Source: Pseudomonadota bacterium
GTDB lineage: Bacteria > Pseudomonadota > Gammaproteobacteria > Burkholderiales > SG8-39
Assembly: GCA_021848555.1 (NCBI GenBank)
Contig: JAJZUN010000194.1
Location: forward strand, 1-6,013
Length of the DNA: 6,013 bases
Reading direction: 5' to 3'
The notes under the pieces are model-generated. The model was not told the DNA's origin, did no database searches, and saw nothing but the letters and a program-made list of their open reading frames with translations. Positions 1 through 5,143 of this stretch are shown one piece after another. A program made the position numbers and the translations under genes. How positions within the stretch are numbered: position 1 is the stretch's first letter; each line of letters opens with the position of its first letter.

Positions 1-250
1 GGAGCGCGCCTGGATGAGCGAGGTGTTCGAGCGGCTGGGCTGGGTCGACGTGTTCCGGCGCCTGGATCCGCGGCCGGAGCAGTACACCTGGTGGTCCAAC
101 CGCGGCCAGGCCTGGGCCAAAAACGTCGGCTGGCGCATCGACTATCAACTGGCCACGCCGGGGATCGCGGCCACCGCAAAATCCGCCGCCATCTTCAAGG
201 ACCGGCGCTTCAGCGACCACGCGCCGCTGACCATCGACTACGACTTCTGA
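1..250 (+). CDS. xthA: Exodeoxyribonuclease III, C-terminal part (partial)
   Basis: This is the 3' end of a gene that begins before the window; the reading frame starts at base 2 and gives 82 residues ending at the TGA at 248-250. ExoIII enzymes cut DNA 5' of abasic sites and degrade 3' ends during base excision repair in the cytoplasm. The fragment carries the family's closing landmarks: a YTWWSNRGQAW segment (fragment residues 28-38) matching the DNA-contacting tryptophan loop, an RIDY strand (45-48), and SDHAPL (71-76), whose Asp-His pair is the catalytic dyad of the exonuclease/endonuclease/phosphatase fold. The WWSNRGQAWAKNVGWRIDY wording is that of Neisseria and other betaproteobacterial ExoIII rather than the enterobacterial form. 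The ATG at 14 is internal, because the family is about 255-270 residues long and the open frame continues upstream. Nothing looks broken in the visible part. Confidence 0.93.
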   Translation, partial: ERAWMSEVFERLGWVDVFRRLDPRPEQYTWWSNRGQAWAKNVGWRIDYQLATPGIAATAKSAAIFKDRRFSDHAPLTIDYDF

Positions 251-274
251 AATTTCGCGACGAACTGTGACAAC

Positions 275-293
275 GCCCCGCGCTCGGCGAGGC
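275..293 (+). terminator. Weak stem-loop after xthA, possible terminator
   Basis: About 25 bases after the xthA stop, GCCCCGC (275-281) can pair with GCGAGGC (287-293) around a five-base loop, with one C-A mismatch in the middle. No clear T-run follows, only AGTCATTGCTTG. It could help end xthA transcription, but it does not meet the usual intrinsic terminator pattern. In a GC-rich region a stem this short can arise by chance. Confidence 0.25.
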
Positions 294-527
294 AGTCATT
301 GCTTGACGCCGGAGATGCACATCGATTCGGCGAGGGCATCGACCGGCTCCTGATGCTCGCCCGCGCCAAGCCGAGCGCCGCCATCGTGGTGCGCAGATTC
401 ACGGTCTTCCCCGCCCCGGTGATGATCGCGCGCGGCGGCGGAATATTCCATCGCTCGCGCAGGCGCGGCGCACCACAGGAAGACCAGCGGCGCCTGCCCC
501 GCAGCGTGGGGTGTTTCGCCTCCGCGG

Positions 528-556
528 TTGACAGGAGACCCCGAGCAGCGTGAAAT
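528..556 (+). promoter_or_regulatory. Predicted sigma-70 promoter of the TAXI-TRAP operon
   Basis: A perfect -35 hexamer TTGACA (528-533) is followed after exactly 17 bases by TGAAAT (551-556), which matches 4 of 6 positions of TATAAT. Transcription would start near 562-564, giving a leader of about 48 bases before the ATG at 611. It stands in the only long gap upstream of the binding-protein gene, which is where the operon promoter should be. The -10 box is imperfect, which would suit a regulated promoter, but no regulator gene is present in the window. Confidence 0.55.
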
Positions 557-584
557 GGCAGCACAATCCGGTGCGATGGTCTAC

Positions 585-604
585 TGAAATACTTTCAAAG
601 GAGG
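585..604 (+). promoter_or_regulatory. Leader inverted repeat and strong ribosome binding site
   Basis: AAAGGAGG (597-604), a near-perfect anti-16S sequence, ends six bases before the ATG at 611 and fixes that start. Immediately upstream lies a perfect inverted repeat TGAAA-TAC-TTTCA (585-597) whose last base is the first A of the ribosome binding site. It could be an operator half-site pair or a weak AU-rich hairpin beside the ribosome site. The first part is seen directly; a regulatory role is a guess. Confidence 0.6.
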
Positions 605-610
605 AATTTC

Positions 611-1651
611 ATGTTGAATATAGGATCGGGCTGTAAGGTCGTGCTGTCCGCGGCGGCCATAGCAGCAGTTTTCGCAGTCGCGGCCGTCGAGCCGGCCAAT
701 GCGCAGGAGCGCAAGTCGATCCGCTGGGCCACCTCCAGCGTCGATTCCTACGGCTACAAGGTTGCGGCCTCAATGGTGAAAATCGCCGAGGACGCGCTCG
801 GCGGGCAATACACCATCACCGTCAACCCCTACCCATCGACCACCGGCGCCATGAAGGCGGTGATGGATGGCGACGGCGAGATCGGCTACACGGCCGATGT
901 CGGCATGACGCAGGTCTATTCCGGCGACGGCGGGTTCAAGAATTACACGCCCAAGAAGGGAAAGCTGGTGCACGGCTGGTATTCCTACCCGATGGAGTCG
1001 TTCATGGCCACATCGGCCAAGGAAGTCGGCAAGTACAAGTGCTGGGGCGATTTCAGCGGCAAGCCGGTGTTCTACACCACGGCCGGTTTCATGAACTGGC
1101 TGAATTTCCAGCGCATCTACAAGGCGCTGGGCTACCAGTTCAAGCACGTCCAGATCGACGCCAAGAGCAACAGCGACGCCCTGCAGGCCGGCACCATCGC
1201 CGGTTCGGTCGCCTACACCACCGCCGGCCGCTCGCTCGCGAGTTACTGGAAGGAAACCGACGTGCGCATGGACGTGAAAGTGATCAATCCCTGCCCGGAA
1301 GAGATCGCCAAGCTGAAAGCCGCCGGGCTTGCCGTCGTCGACGTCGATCCGAAGGAAGCGTTCAGCAAGGACGTCGGGGTCAAGACCATCCATGGTGTGC
1401 CCATCCTGTTTGCTTACAACATGCGGGCTGACATGCCCGAGGATGTCGTCTACAAGCTGGTCAGCGCGTTCTACAAGAACCGCGAAAGCCTGGCCAAGTC
1501 CGATCCGGGCTTTACGCCCATGGCCCGCGATTTCGTCGGCATGCAGGTGCAGGGGATCGCCGCCAATCCGGATATACCGGTGCATGCGGGACTGGCCAAG
1601 TTCCTGAAGGAACACAAGGCCTGGAACGACAAGTGGAAAATCGCGCAGTGA
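611..1651 (+). CDS. TAXI-family TRAP transporter solute-binding protein
   Basis: This 346-residue protein is the periplasmic receptor of a tripartite ATP-independent periplasmic (TRAP) transporter. It captures a solute and hands it to the permease encoded next door. Residues 1-31 form a Sec signal peptide: a short basic start (Lys9), a hydrophobic Ala/Val core and an ANA cleavage site before Gln32. The mature part opens with IRWATSS (37-43) and has the GYKVAASMVKIAED helix (48-61), the NPYPSTTGAMKAV segment (72-84) and the GEIGYTADVG strand (89-98), typical of the TAXI (TRAP-associated extracytoplasmic immunogenic) class rather than DctP-type receptors. A central DALQAGTIAGSVAYTTAG stretch (189-206) fits the second lobe. 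Length is normal for the family. The mature chain has only two cysteines (Cys144 and Cys228), which might form a disulfide in the periplasm. The start is set by the strong ribosome site. The ligand cannot be read from sequence; TAXI receptors studied elsewhere bind small acids such as glutamate or 2-oxoglutarate. Confidence 0.92.
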   Translation: MLNIGSGCKVVLSAAAIAAVFAVAAVEPANAQERKSIRWATSSVDSYGYKVAASMVKIAEDALGGQYTITVNPYPSTTGAMKAVMDGDGEIGYTADVGMTQVYSGDGGFKNYTPKKGKLVHGWYSYPMESFMATSAKEVGKYKCWGDFSGKPVFYTTAGFMNWLNFQRIYKALGYQFKHVQIDAKSNSDALQAGTIAGSVAYTTAGRSLASYWKETDVRMDVKVINPCPEEIAKLKAAGLAVVDVDPKEAFSKDVGVKTIHGVPILFAYNMRADMPEDVVYKLVSAFYKNRESLAKSDPGFTPMARDFVGMQVQGIAANPDIPVHAGLAKFLKEHKAWNDKWKIAQ

Positions 1652-1672
1652 CCGCGTAAGCACGCCGCCGAA

Positions 1673-1706
1673 GGCGAGCAGCCTGCCGTCCGTGCAGGCG
1701 CTCGTC
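1673..1706 (+). promoter_or_regulatory. Intercistronic hairpin 1 (bulged 13-bp stem)
   Basis: Between the binding-protein and permease genes, bases 1673-1679 pair with 1700-1706 (one G-U pair) and GCCTGC (1681-1686) pairs with GCAGGC (1694-1699). A1680 is a single bulged base and the loop is seven bases (1687-1693). The stem starts about 20 bases after the binding-protein stop. No T-run follows, so it is more likely an RNA stabiliser or partial pause element than a full terminator. Such structures after a binding-protein gene often protect the upstream message from 3' decay; that role is inferred here. Confidence 0.5.
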
Positions 1707-1713
1707 CCGGCGC

Positions 1714-1734
1714 GGAAGGCGAAGACCGCCTTCC
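1714..1734 (+). promoter_or_regulatory. Intercistronic hairpin 2 (perfect 8-bp stem)
   Basis: GGAAGGCG (1714-1721) pairs perfectly with CGCCTTCC (1727-1734) around the five-base loop AAGAC. It stands seven bases after hairpin 1 and six bases before the ribosome binding site of the permease gene. The following sequence ATCATTAG is not a T-run, so readthrough into the permease gene is expected. Its position suits a role in reducing permease expression relative to the receptor. Confidence 0.5.
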
Positions 1735-1740
1735 ATCATT

Positions 1741-1748
1741 AGGGGGAG
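1741..1748 (+). promoter_or_regulatory. Ribosome binding site of the TRAP permease gene
   Basis: AGGGGGAG ends four bases before the ATG at 1753. The purine-rich run is the best ribosome site near the start and supports that start codon. An alternative ATG in another frame at 1764 opens a long but arginine- and histidine-rich frame that is only a shadow of the permease. Confidence 0.65.
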
Positions 1749-1752
1749 ATCC

Positions 1753-3708
1753 ATGCAGAACGATTGGCTCAAGCGCCACGTCACCCTGAAAAACTTGACC
1801 TTTGCACTGTCGGTGGTCATGTTCGTCTGGGTGATCTGGTTCTGCTACACCGGCCTCGGCGGCGGGCAGGAACTGGTGGCGCGGCTGTTGCCGATCGCGT
1901 TGGCGCTGCAGATCCTGTTCATGTACCAGAACAATTTTCTGTACAAGCGCTTGCCGGCTGTCGCGAATCACCTGCTGGTGGTGTTCTATCTCGGCATTTG
2001 CGTCTATGCCTTCGTCTACTTCCTGTTTCAGTACGAAGAGATCTCGATCTATCGGCAGGGCTCCTATACGACGCAGGATTTCATCGTCGGCCTGCTCATG
2101 TTCCTGCTGGTGATGGAGTTGTCGCGGCTGGCCCATGCCACGCTGTTCTGGGTCAACTTCGTGCTTATTCTCTACACCATGTACGGATACTTGAGTCCGC
2201 TCGACTTCTTCTGGCATCCGGGCACGAGTTTTTATCGCGTGGTTACTTCCAGCACGGTCGAAATGTCGAACGGGATCTACGGCATCTACGGCCAGATTGC
2301 GCTGACCCTGATCGCGGCCTTCCTGCTGCTTGCTTCCGTGGCCAACGGCTTCGGGGCGCAGGGCGCGATGATCCGGGTGATGCAGCGCATCGCCGGCAAT
2401 TCGCGGCAAATGGTGCCGCAGGCGGCGGTGCTCGGGTCGCTGTCGATCGGCATGGTGAGCGGCAGCGGCTCGGCCAATGCCGTGGTGGTCGGCAGCATCA
2501 CCATTCCGCTGATGAAGCGCTACGGCGTGCCCGGATATTTCGCCGCCGCGACCGAGACGGCGGCGTCGATGGGCGGCCTGATCATGCCGCCCATGATGGG
2601 TGTCGGCGCCTTCCTGATGTCGGAGTTCCTCGGTGTACCCTACTGGGACGTGGTGACGCGCGGCTTCGCCCTCGCGTTCATCTACTACACATCGCTTGCT
2701 TTCGCCGTCTATCTCATCTGCGTGCGCCTGCTGCCGCGCGAACCGATCGTGGCGCCAGGCGTGTCGGCTTACGAGCAGATCAAGACCTCGATTTTCTTCC
2801 TCGGCGTCGTGTTCCTCATGGCGATGATGGGCGCGGTCGGCATGGGCGAGCTGCTCGCAGCGCTCGCCACCATGGTGTTCATGTTCGTGCTTCTGCTGTT
2901 GAACTTCCTGTACTTCAAGTTCGTGCTGAAAGACGCGGCGGCCGCGCAGGAGACTTTCCTCGGCAATGTGCGCCTCTCGATCGAGACCCACGCGGATATG
3001 ACCTCCTATCTGACGCTGCTGCTCGCGACCCTCGGGATCATGATCGGCCTTTTCACCGTGACCGGCTTCATCAACCGCATGGGCGGCATGCTGCTCGAAC
3101 TCGGCTCGTGGAACATCATGGCGATGATAGGCATGTCCTTTATCTTCGGCTGGCTGGTCGGCATGGGCCTGCCGCCGACGGCGACCTACATCATCGGCGC
3201 GGTGGTCATCGTCGGGCCCATGACCAAGCTCGGCGTCAATCCCTGGGTCGCGCACTTCTTCGTGTTCCTGCTGTCGGTCTGGGGCGAACTGTCGCCGCCG
3301 ACTTCGCTCACCGCCGCCATCTCGGCGAAGATCGCCGAGGCTCCGTTCATGAAGACCATGTGGGAGGCGCTGCGTATCTGCCTGCCGATCACGCTTATGA
3401 CTTTCGCCATATTCTCGCGCTCCGAAATCGTGGTGCACCCCGGCTGGACGCAGATCGGCAGTACGATAGTCGTGACCATAGGCACTTTCGGGACCGCCCT
3501 CGCGATGTTCGGGCGGCTGATGGAGAATAAGGCCGGGGACTACCTGCTGCGAACCATGCTCATGCTGGTGGCCTTTGTTGCCCTGTTCCACCCGGACGAT
3601 ACGGCTTCGGCGGCTACCGCCGGGCTCGTTCTGGTACTGACTGTTTTCGGCGTCATGCGCCACCGGCGGATCGGGCCCAAGGAACTGCAGGCGCAGCCGG
3701 TAAGCTAA
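1753..3708 (+). CDS. TRAP transporter fused permease (DctQ-DctM type)
   Basis: This 651-residue inner-membrane protein is the transport subunit partnering the TAXI receptor. It should import the receptor's ligand by symport driven by a sodium or proton gradient. The first part (about residues 14-150) has roughly five hydrophobic segments and replaces the separate small DctQ subunit. The rest is the large DctM-like domain. Family landmarks are clear: GMVSGSGSANAVVVGS (233-248), ASMGGLIMPPMMGVGAF (271-287), GWLVGMGLPPTATYI (466-480) and GELSPPTSLTAAISA (511-525). The two glycine/proline-rich loops 271-287 and 511-525 are the pseudo-symmetric hairpin-like regions of the DctM/ion-transporter fold. 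I count about 18-19 membrane segments; two or three lie after residue 560, beyond the core. Length is usual for fused TAXI-type permeases. The upstream receptor gene ends 101 bases earlier and shares the promoter at 528. The stop overlaps the stop of the opposite-strand gene by a few bases. Confidence 0.93.
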   Translation: MQNDWLKRHVTLKNLTFALSVVMFVWVIWFCYTGLGGGQELVARLLPIALALQILFMYQNNFLYKRLPAVANHLLVVFYLGICVYAFVYFLFQYEEISIYRQGSYTTQDFIVGLLMFLLVMELSRLAHATLFWVNFVLILYTMYGYLSPLDFFWHPGTSFYRVVTSSTVEMSNGIYGIYGQIALTLIAAFLLLASVANGFGAQGAMIRVMQRIAGNSRQMVPQAAVLGSLSIGMVSGSGSANAVVVGSITIPLMKRYGVPGYFAAATETAASMGGLIMPPMMGVGAFLMSEFLGVPYWDVVTRGFALAFIYYTSLAFAVYLICVRLLPREPIVAPGVSAYEQIKTSIFFLGVVFLMAMMGAVGMGELLAALATMVFMFVLLLLNFLYFKFVLKDAAAAQETFLGNVRLSIETHADMTSYLTLLLATLGIMIGLFTVTGFINRMGGMLLELGSWNIMAMIGMSFIFGWLVGMGLPPTATYIIGAVVIVGPMTKLGVNPWVAHFFVFLLSVWGELSPPTSLTAAISAKIAEAPFMKTMWEALRICLPITLMTFAIFSRSEIVVHPGWTQIGSTIVVTIGTFGTALAMFGRLMENKAGDYLLRTMLMLVAFVALFHPDDTASAATAGLVLVLTVFGVMRHRRIGPKELQAQPVS

Positions 3709-4019
3709 GCTGTGCTGCTCCCCGGGGGCAGGTTCTTGCGTAGGTTATTCTGCCGGCGCCGGTCGAGCCACCAGGCGAGCGCCGGCAGCACGACGAAGGA
3801 TCCGGGCATCACCATCACCGCGAGATAGGGGCTGACCATCGACAGGCGGCGCAGGTGGGTGACGATCTGGCGTTTGTCTTCCGGCGTCCATTTCTGCTTG
3901 TTGCGCGGTTTCATCAACAGCGGCATCAGACCGGTTATCTGCACGACTTCGCCGAGTACGTACTTTCGCTCCCGGTCCATCATTTCCATCACGGTCCGGA
4001 CAATGACTGGCTTGTTCAT
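3705..4019 (-). CDS. Small membrane protein of unknown function, last gene of yqj-type operon
   Basis: I do not recognise this 104-residue protein with confidence. The first half is charged (for example DRERKY 15-20 and WTPEDKRQIVTHLRRL 44-59). One hydrophobic segment (about 65-86) contains SPYLAVMVMPGSFVVLPALAWW and ends in DRRR, so the C-terminal tail is basic. The order of a helix with paired arginines, then P-hydrophobic-PG-hydrophobic-LP, recalls the membrane segment of LETM1-like proteins; that likeness is tentative and from memory. The ATG at 4019 is only three bases after the stop of the YqjK-like gene and has no clear ribosome site, so translation probably depends on coupling to the upstream gene. 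Its TAG (3705-3707) overlaps the permease TAA on the other strand. Composition and third-base GC resemble the neighbours, and the protein does not read like a random shadow frame. Confidence 0.72.
   Translation of the reverse strand: MNKPVIVRTVMEMMDRERKYVLGEVVQITGLMPLLMKPRNKQKWTPEDKRQIVTHLRRLSMVSPYLAVMVMPGSFVVLPALAWWLDRRRQNNLRKNLPPGSSTA
3715..3731 (+). terminator. Possible weak terminator hairpin of the transporter operon
   Basis: Seven bases after the permease stop, 3715-3721 can pair with 3725-3731 (one G-U pair) around a three-base loop, followed by GTTCTTG on the plus strand. The T content is low and the hairpin lies inside the 3' end of the opposite-strand gene, so it is a poor match to an intrinsic terminator. 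It is listed because nothing better is visible downstream of the operon. Confidence 0.25.
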
Positions 4020-4022
4020 GGA

Positions 4023-4310
4023 CTAGGGTGTAACTTTCTGCGTCAGCCAGCGATAGCCCTGCCACAAACCCCAGGCGCGCCGCGCCCATCTGAGCGTGCG
4101 CCGTGGCCGCAGCAACGCCAATACGAACACGGCGCCGGCAACCAGGGGCGGTCGGGAGATAACGAAGCGCACCGCCTCCACGCAGCGGTCGACGAAGCCT
4201 AGCGGTTGCGCCCACGCCTGCAGCGTTTGCGCCACGACCTCGCGCTCGCGCGCAGCGCGCTCGATCAGGTGCGCGCGCTTGGATTCGATTGCGGCGATGC
4301 GCCGGTTCAC
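4023..4310 (-). CDS. yqjK: YqjK-like membrane protein
   Basis: A 95-residue protein using a GTG start at 4310. The reading frame stays open upstream to 4532, but that part overlaps yqjE and has no support. The GTG shares bases with the TGA stop of yqjE (GTGA, 4307-4310), a classic coupled arrangement. An N-terminal charged helix (residues 3-25, RRIAAIESKRAHLIERAARE) is followed by a hydrophobic segment at about 50-67 and an arginine/tryptophan-rich tail. The tail's RWARRAWGLWQGYRW (74-88) resembles the RWARRGFGVWSAWR ending of Escherichia coli YqjK, and gene order is the same as in that operon. The biochemical role of YqjK is unknown. It is probably anchored in the inner membrane with a single pass. 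Confidence 0.82.
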   Translation of the reverse strand: MNRRIAAIESKRAHLIERAAREREVVAQTLQAWAQPLGFVDRCVEAVRFVISRPPLVAGAVFVLALLRPRRTLRWARRAWGLWQGYRWLTQKVTP

Positions 4311-4705
4311 TCCTGCGGTTCCCGCAGCATGGAACGATCCTTCGCCAGTTCGCCCCGCGTTACCGCGAAGGGCTTGGGCCGCGCTTTCACCCTGGCGCGC
4401 AGTATCCAGGCCAGCACCGTCGCCACCGCCAGGAATCCCAGGGCGAGCAGGCCGACCGCGAGCAGCCGGTGCGTGTCCCAGAAAAAGATCACCACGAACG
4501 CGACACCGAGGACCAGGGCCATGCCGGCGCAAAATGCGGCGGCCAGCGCCAGCAGCAACAGTTGCTCCAGCCGCACCCGCTCTTCTTCAAGTTCCGTGGC
4601 GAGAATTTCGAGACGCGTCTGCGCCGCGCCGAGCAGCGTACGTCCCAGATGTTTGATCGACTGCAGAAGGCCGCCGTGCGCGGCGGCGCCCTCCCGTTCC
4701 GCCAT
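4307..4705 (-). CDS. yqjE: YqjE-like phage-holin-fold family membrane protein
   Basis: A 132-residue inner-membrane protein of the YqjE / Holin-X family (Pfam PF07332). The N-terminal amphipathic helix contains QTRLEILATELEEERVRLEQ (29-48), which lines up with ETRLRLAVVELEEEKANL of Escherichia coli YqjE. Two membrane segments follow at about 48-74 and 81-102. The cytoplasmic tail has FAVTRGELAKDRSML (113-127), matching the HTRHELANDRQLL ending of the Escherichia coli protein. The family is called holin-like from fold prediction; a lytic role is not established, and the operon setting argues for an envelope housekeeping or stress role. The ATG at 4705 lies two bases after the stop of the YqjD-like gene and lacks a ribosome site, so reinitiation is likely. 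Length is normal. Confidence 0.88.
   Translation of the reverse strand: MAEREGAAAHGGLLQSIKHLGRTLLGAAQTRLEILATELEEERVRLEQLLLLALAAAFCAGMALVLGVAFVVIFFWDTHRLLAVGLLALGFLAVATVLAWILRARVKARPKPFAVTRGELAKDRSMLREPQE
4313..4327 (-). promoter_or_regulatory. Hairpin at the yqjE-yqjK junction
   Basis: A perfect 6-base stem with a 3-base loop (CTGCGG-GAA-CCGCAG read on the minus strand) occupies the last codons of yqjE and ends two bases before the GTG start of yqjK. Folded, it would hide the start region of yqjK; a ribosome finishing yqjE would open it. Seen directly in the sequence; the coupling role is inferred. Confidence 0.4.
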
Positions 4706-4707
4706 GA

Positions 4708-5019
4708 CTAGCGGCGGCTTATCAGCATGCCCATGACCAGGCCGACGGCGGCGGCGATGCCCACCGCGCCCCAGGGATGATCGTGCACGTAGTCGTCGGT
4801 GGCGCGCGCCGCGGCCTTGGTCTTGTCGATCACCACTTCCTCCGCACGGGCCAGTTTGTCTTTGGCTACGCGCAGGCTCTCCTGGATGCGCTCGCGCGCG
4901 ACGACTGCTTTCTCGCCCATCTGGCCCGCGGTCGCGCGCAACAATTCTTCCGCATCGGCGATCACGATCCGCATGTCGGTGGCGAGTTTTTCGCGGGATA
5001 CTTCGGTGTCGTTGCTCAT
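4708..5019 (-). CDS. yqjD: YqjD/ElaB-like membrane-anchored ribosome-binding protein (DUF883)
   Basis: A 103-residue protein, first gene of the minus-strand operon. Residues 10-75 form a long charged helix of coiled-coil character (for example ARERIQESLRVAKDKLARAEE, 41-61). They are followed by the family's signature DDYVHDHPWGAVGIAAAVG (75-93) and a C-terminal membrane anchor ending in SRR. This end corresponds to DEYVRENPWTGVGIGAAIG...LLSRR in Escherichia coli YqjD. YqjD, ElaB and YgaM are tail-anchored inner-membrane proteins; YqjD binds 70S/100S ribosomes in stationary phase and depends on RpoS in Escherichia coli. Whether this copy binds ribosomes is inferred from similarity only. The start at 5019 is supported by AGAGAGG on the minus strand (5034-5028), eight bases before the ATG. 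Confidence 0.9.
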   Translation of the reverse strand: MSNDTEVSREKLATDMRIVIADAEELLRATAGQMGEKAVVARERIQESLRVAKDKLARAEEVVIDKTKAAARATDDYVHDHPWGAVGIAAAVGLVMGMLISRR

Positions 5020-5074
5020 GATTCTTGCCTCTCTGATTGGAAAATCCCGCCCGGGCAGACGCCGCTGCGGAAGT

Positions 5075-5103
5075 TATCTAGGCTACCGGCTTTCTCCCGC
5101 CAA
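5075..5103 (-). promoter_or_regulatory. Weak candidate promoter for the yqj-type operon
   Basis: Read on the minus strand, TTGGCG (5103-5098) is followed after 17 bases by TAGATA (5080-5075). Matches to the sigma-70 consensus are partial (4 of 6 and 3 of 6). The surrounding CCTAGATAACTT has some resemblance to RpoS-type -10 regions, which would agree with RpoS control of yqjD in Escherichia coli, but the match is not strong. It is offered because the promoter must lie in this 124-base gap. Confidence 0.25.
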
Positions 5104-5130
5104 ATCAACCTTATCAGGGTGCAACCCGGG

Positions 5131-5136
5131 TAGAAT
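5131..5136 (+). promoter_or_regulatory. -10 box of ampG, probable leaderless transcript
   Basis: TAGAAT matches TATAAT at 5 of 6 bases and ends seven bases before the ATG at 5144. With the usual spacing, transcription would start at 5142-5144, at or within two bases of the A of the start codon. There is no ribosome binding site in the intervening CGGCGAT. The -35 is weak: TTATCA (5111-5116) is the best hexamer but its spacer is only 14 bases. Confidence 0.45.
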
Positions 5137-5143
5137 CGGCGAT

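Larger units (their letters stand above)
251..610. other. Long intergenic region, no convincing gene
   Basis: Short open frames exist here (plus 299-553, minus 564-238). Their translations are rich in Arg, Ser, Pro and Ala, resemble no family I recognise, have no good ribosome binding site, and the minus one runs into xthA. I read the stretch as non-coding. It contains a perfect palindrome GAATATTC (441-448), an AT-rich island in GC-rich surroundings, an 8-base inverted repeat GCAGGCGC (459-466) and GCGCCTGC (490-497) with a 23-base loop, and the promoter and leader of the transporter operon from 528 onward. A decayed gene remnant cannot be excluded. Confidence 0.6.
5020..5143. promoter_or_regulatory. 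Divergent intergenic region yqjD / ampG
   Basis: This 124-base gap must hold the promoters of both operons. It contains two 8-base palindromes with the same core, GCCCGGGC (5049-5056) and ACCCGGGT (5124-5131), their cores exactly 75 bases apart; the second touches the -10 box of ampG. It also contains GGGT-GCA-ACCC (5117-5127). In GC-rich DNA such palindromes are common, so regulator binding is only a possibility. Confidence 0.4.

Noticed and set aside
238..564. Minus-strand 108-residue frame in the first intergenic region
   Set aside because: It is rich in Arg, Ser and Pro, has no recognisable similarity, overlaps the end of xthA, and its start lies inside the predicted plus-strand promoter and leader region.
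770..1663. A 297-residue minus-strand frame opposite the receptor gene
   Set aside because: It has low-information His/Gly/Val/Asp composition, no ribosome site, and is fully antisense to a well-supported gene.
1764..3530. A 588-residue plus-strand frame overlapping the permease
   Set aside because: It is rich in Arg, His, Ala and Gly without family motifs; it is a frame-shifted shadow of the permease gene.
1471..3663. A 730-residue open frame on the minus strand across the permease gene
   Set aside because: Its translation is dominated by His, Arg, Glu, Asp and Gln with no domain or hydrophobic pattern. That is the expected mirror of a GC-rich membrane-protein gene, and the plus-strand frame has clear TRAP motifs.
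4023..4532. Longer version of the YqjK-like gene starting upstream of 4310
   Set aside because: The extra N-terminal part overlaps most of yqjE, is Gly/Arg/Pro-rich shadow sequence, and would spoil the YqjK-sized product and the GTGA coupling.
4307..4705. Idea that the holin-like family gene marks a prophage or a lysis cassette
   Set aside because: The protein aligns with chromosomal YqjE and lies in a yqjD-yqjE-yqjK arrangement; no endolysin, spanin or other phage gene is present.
4096..4736. Several plus-strand frames (4096-4656, 4206-4736, 4289-4711)
   Set aside because: They are antisense to the yqjE and yqjK genes, which match known families well; the plus-strand translations are Arg/Ser/Pro-rich and featureless.
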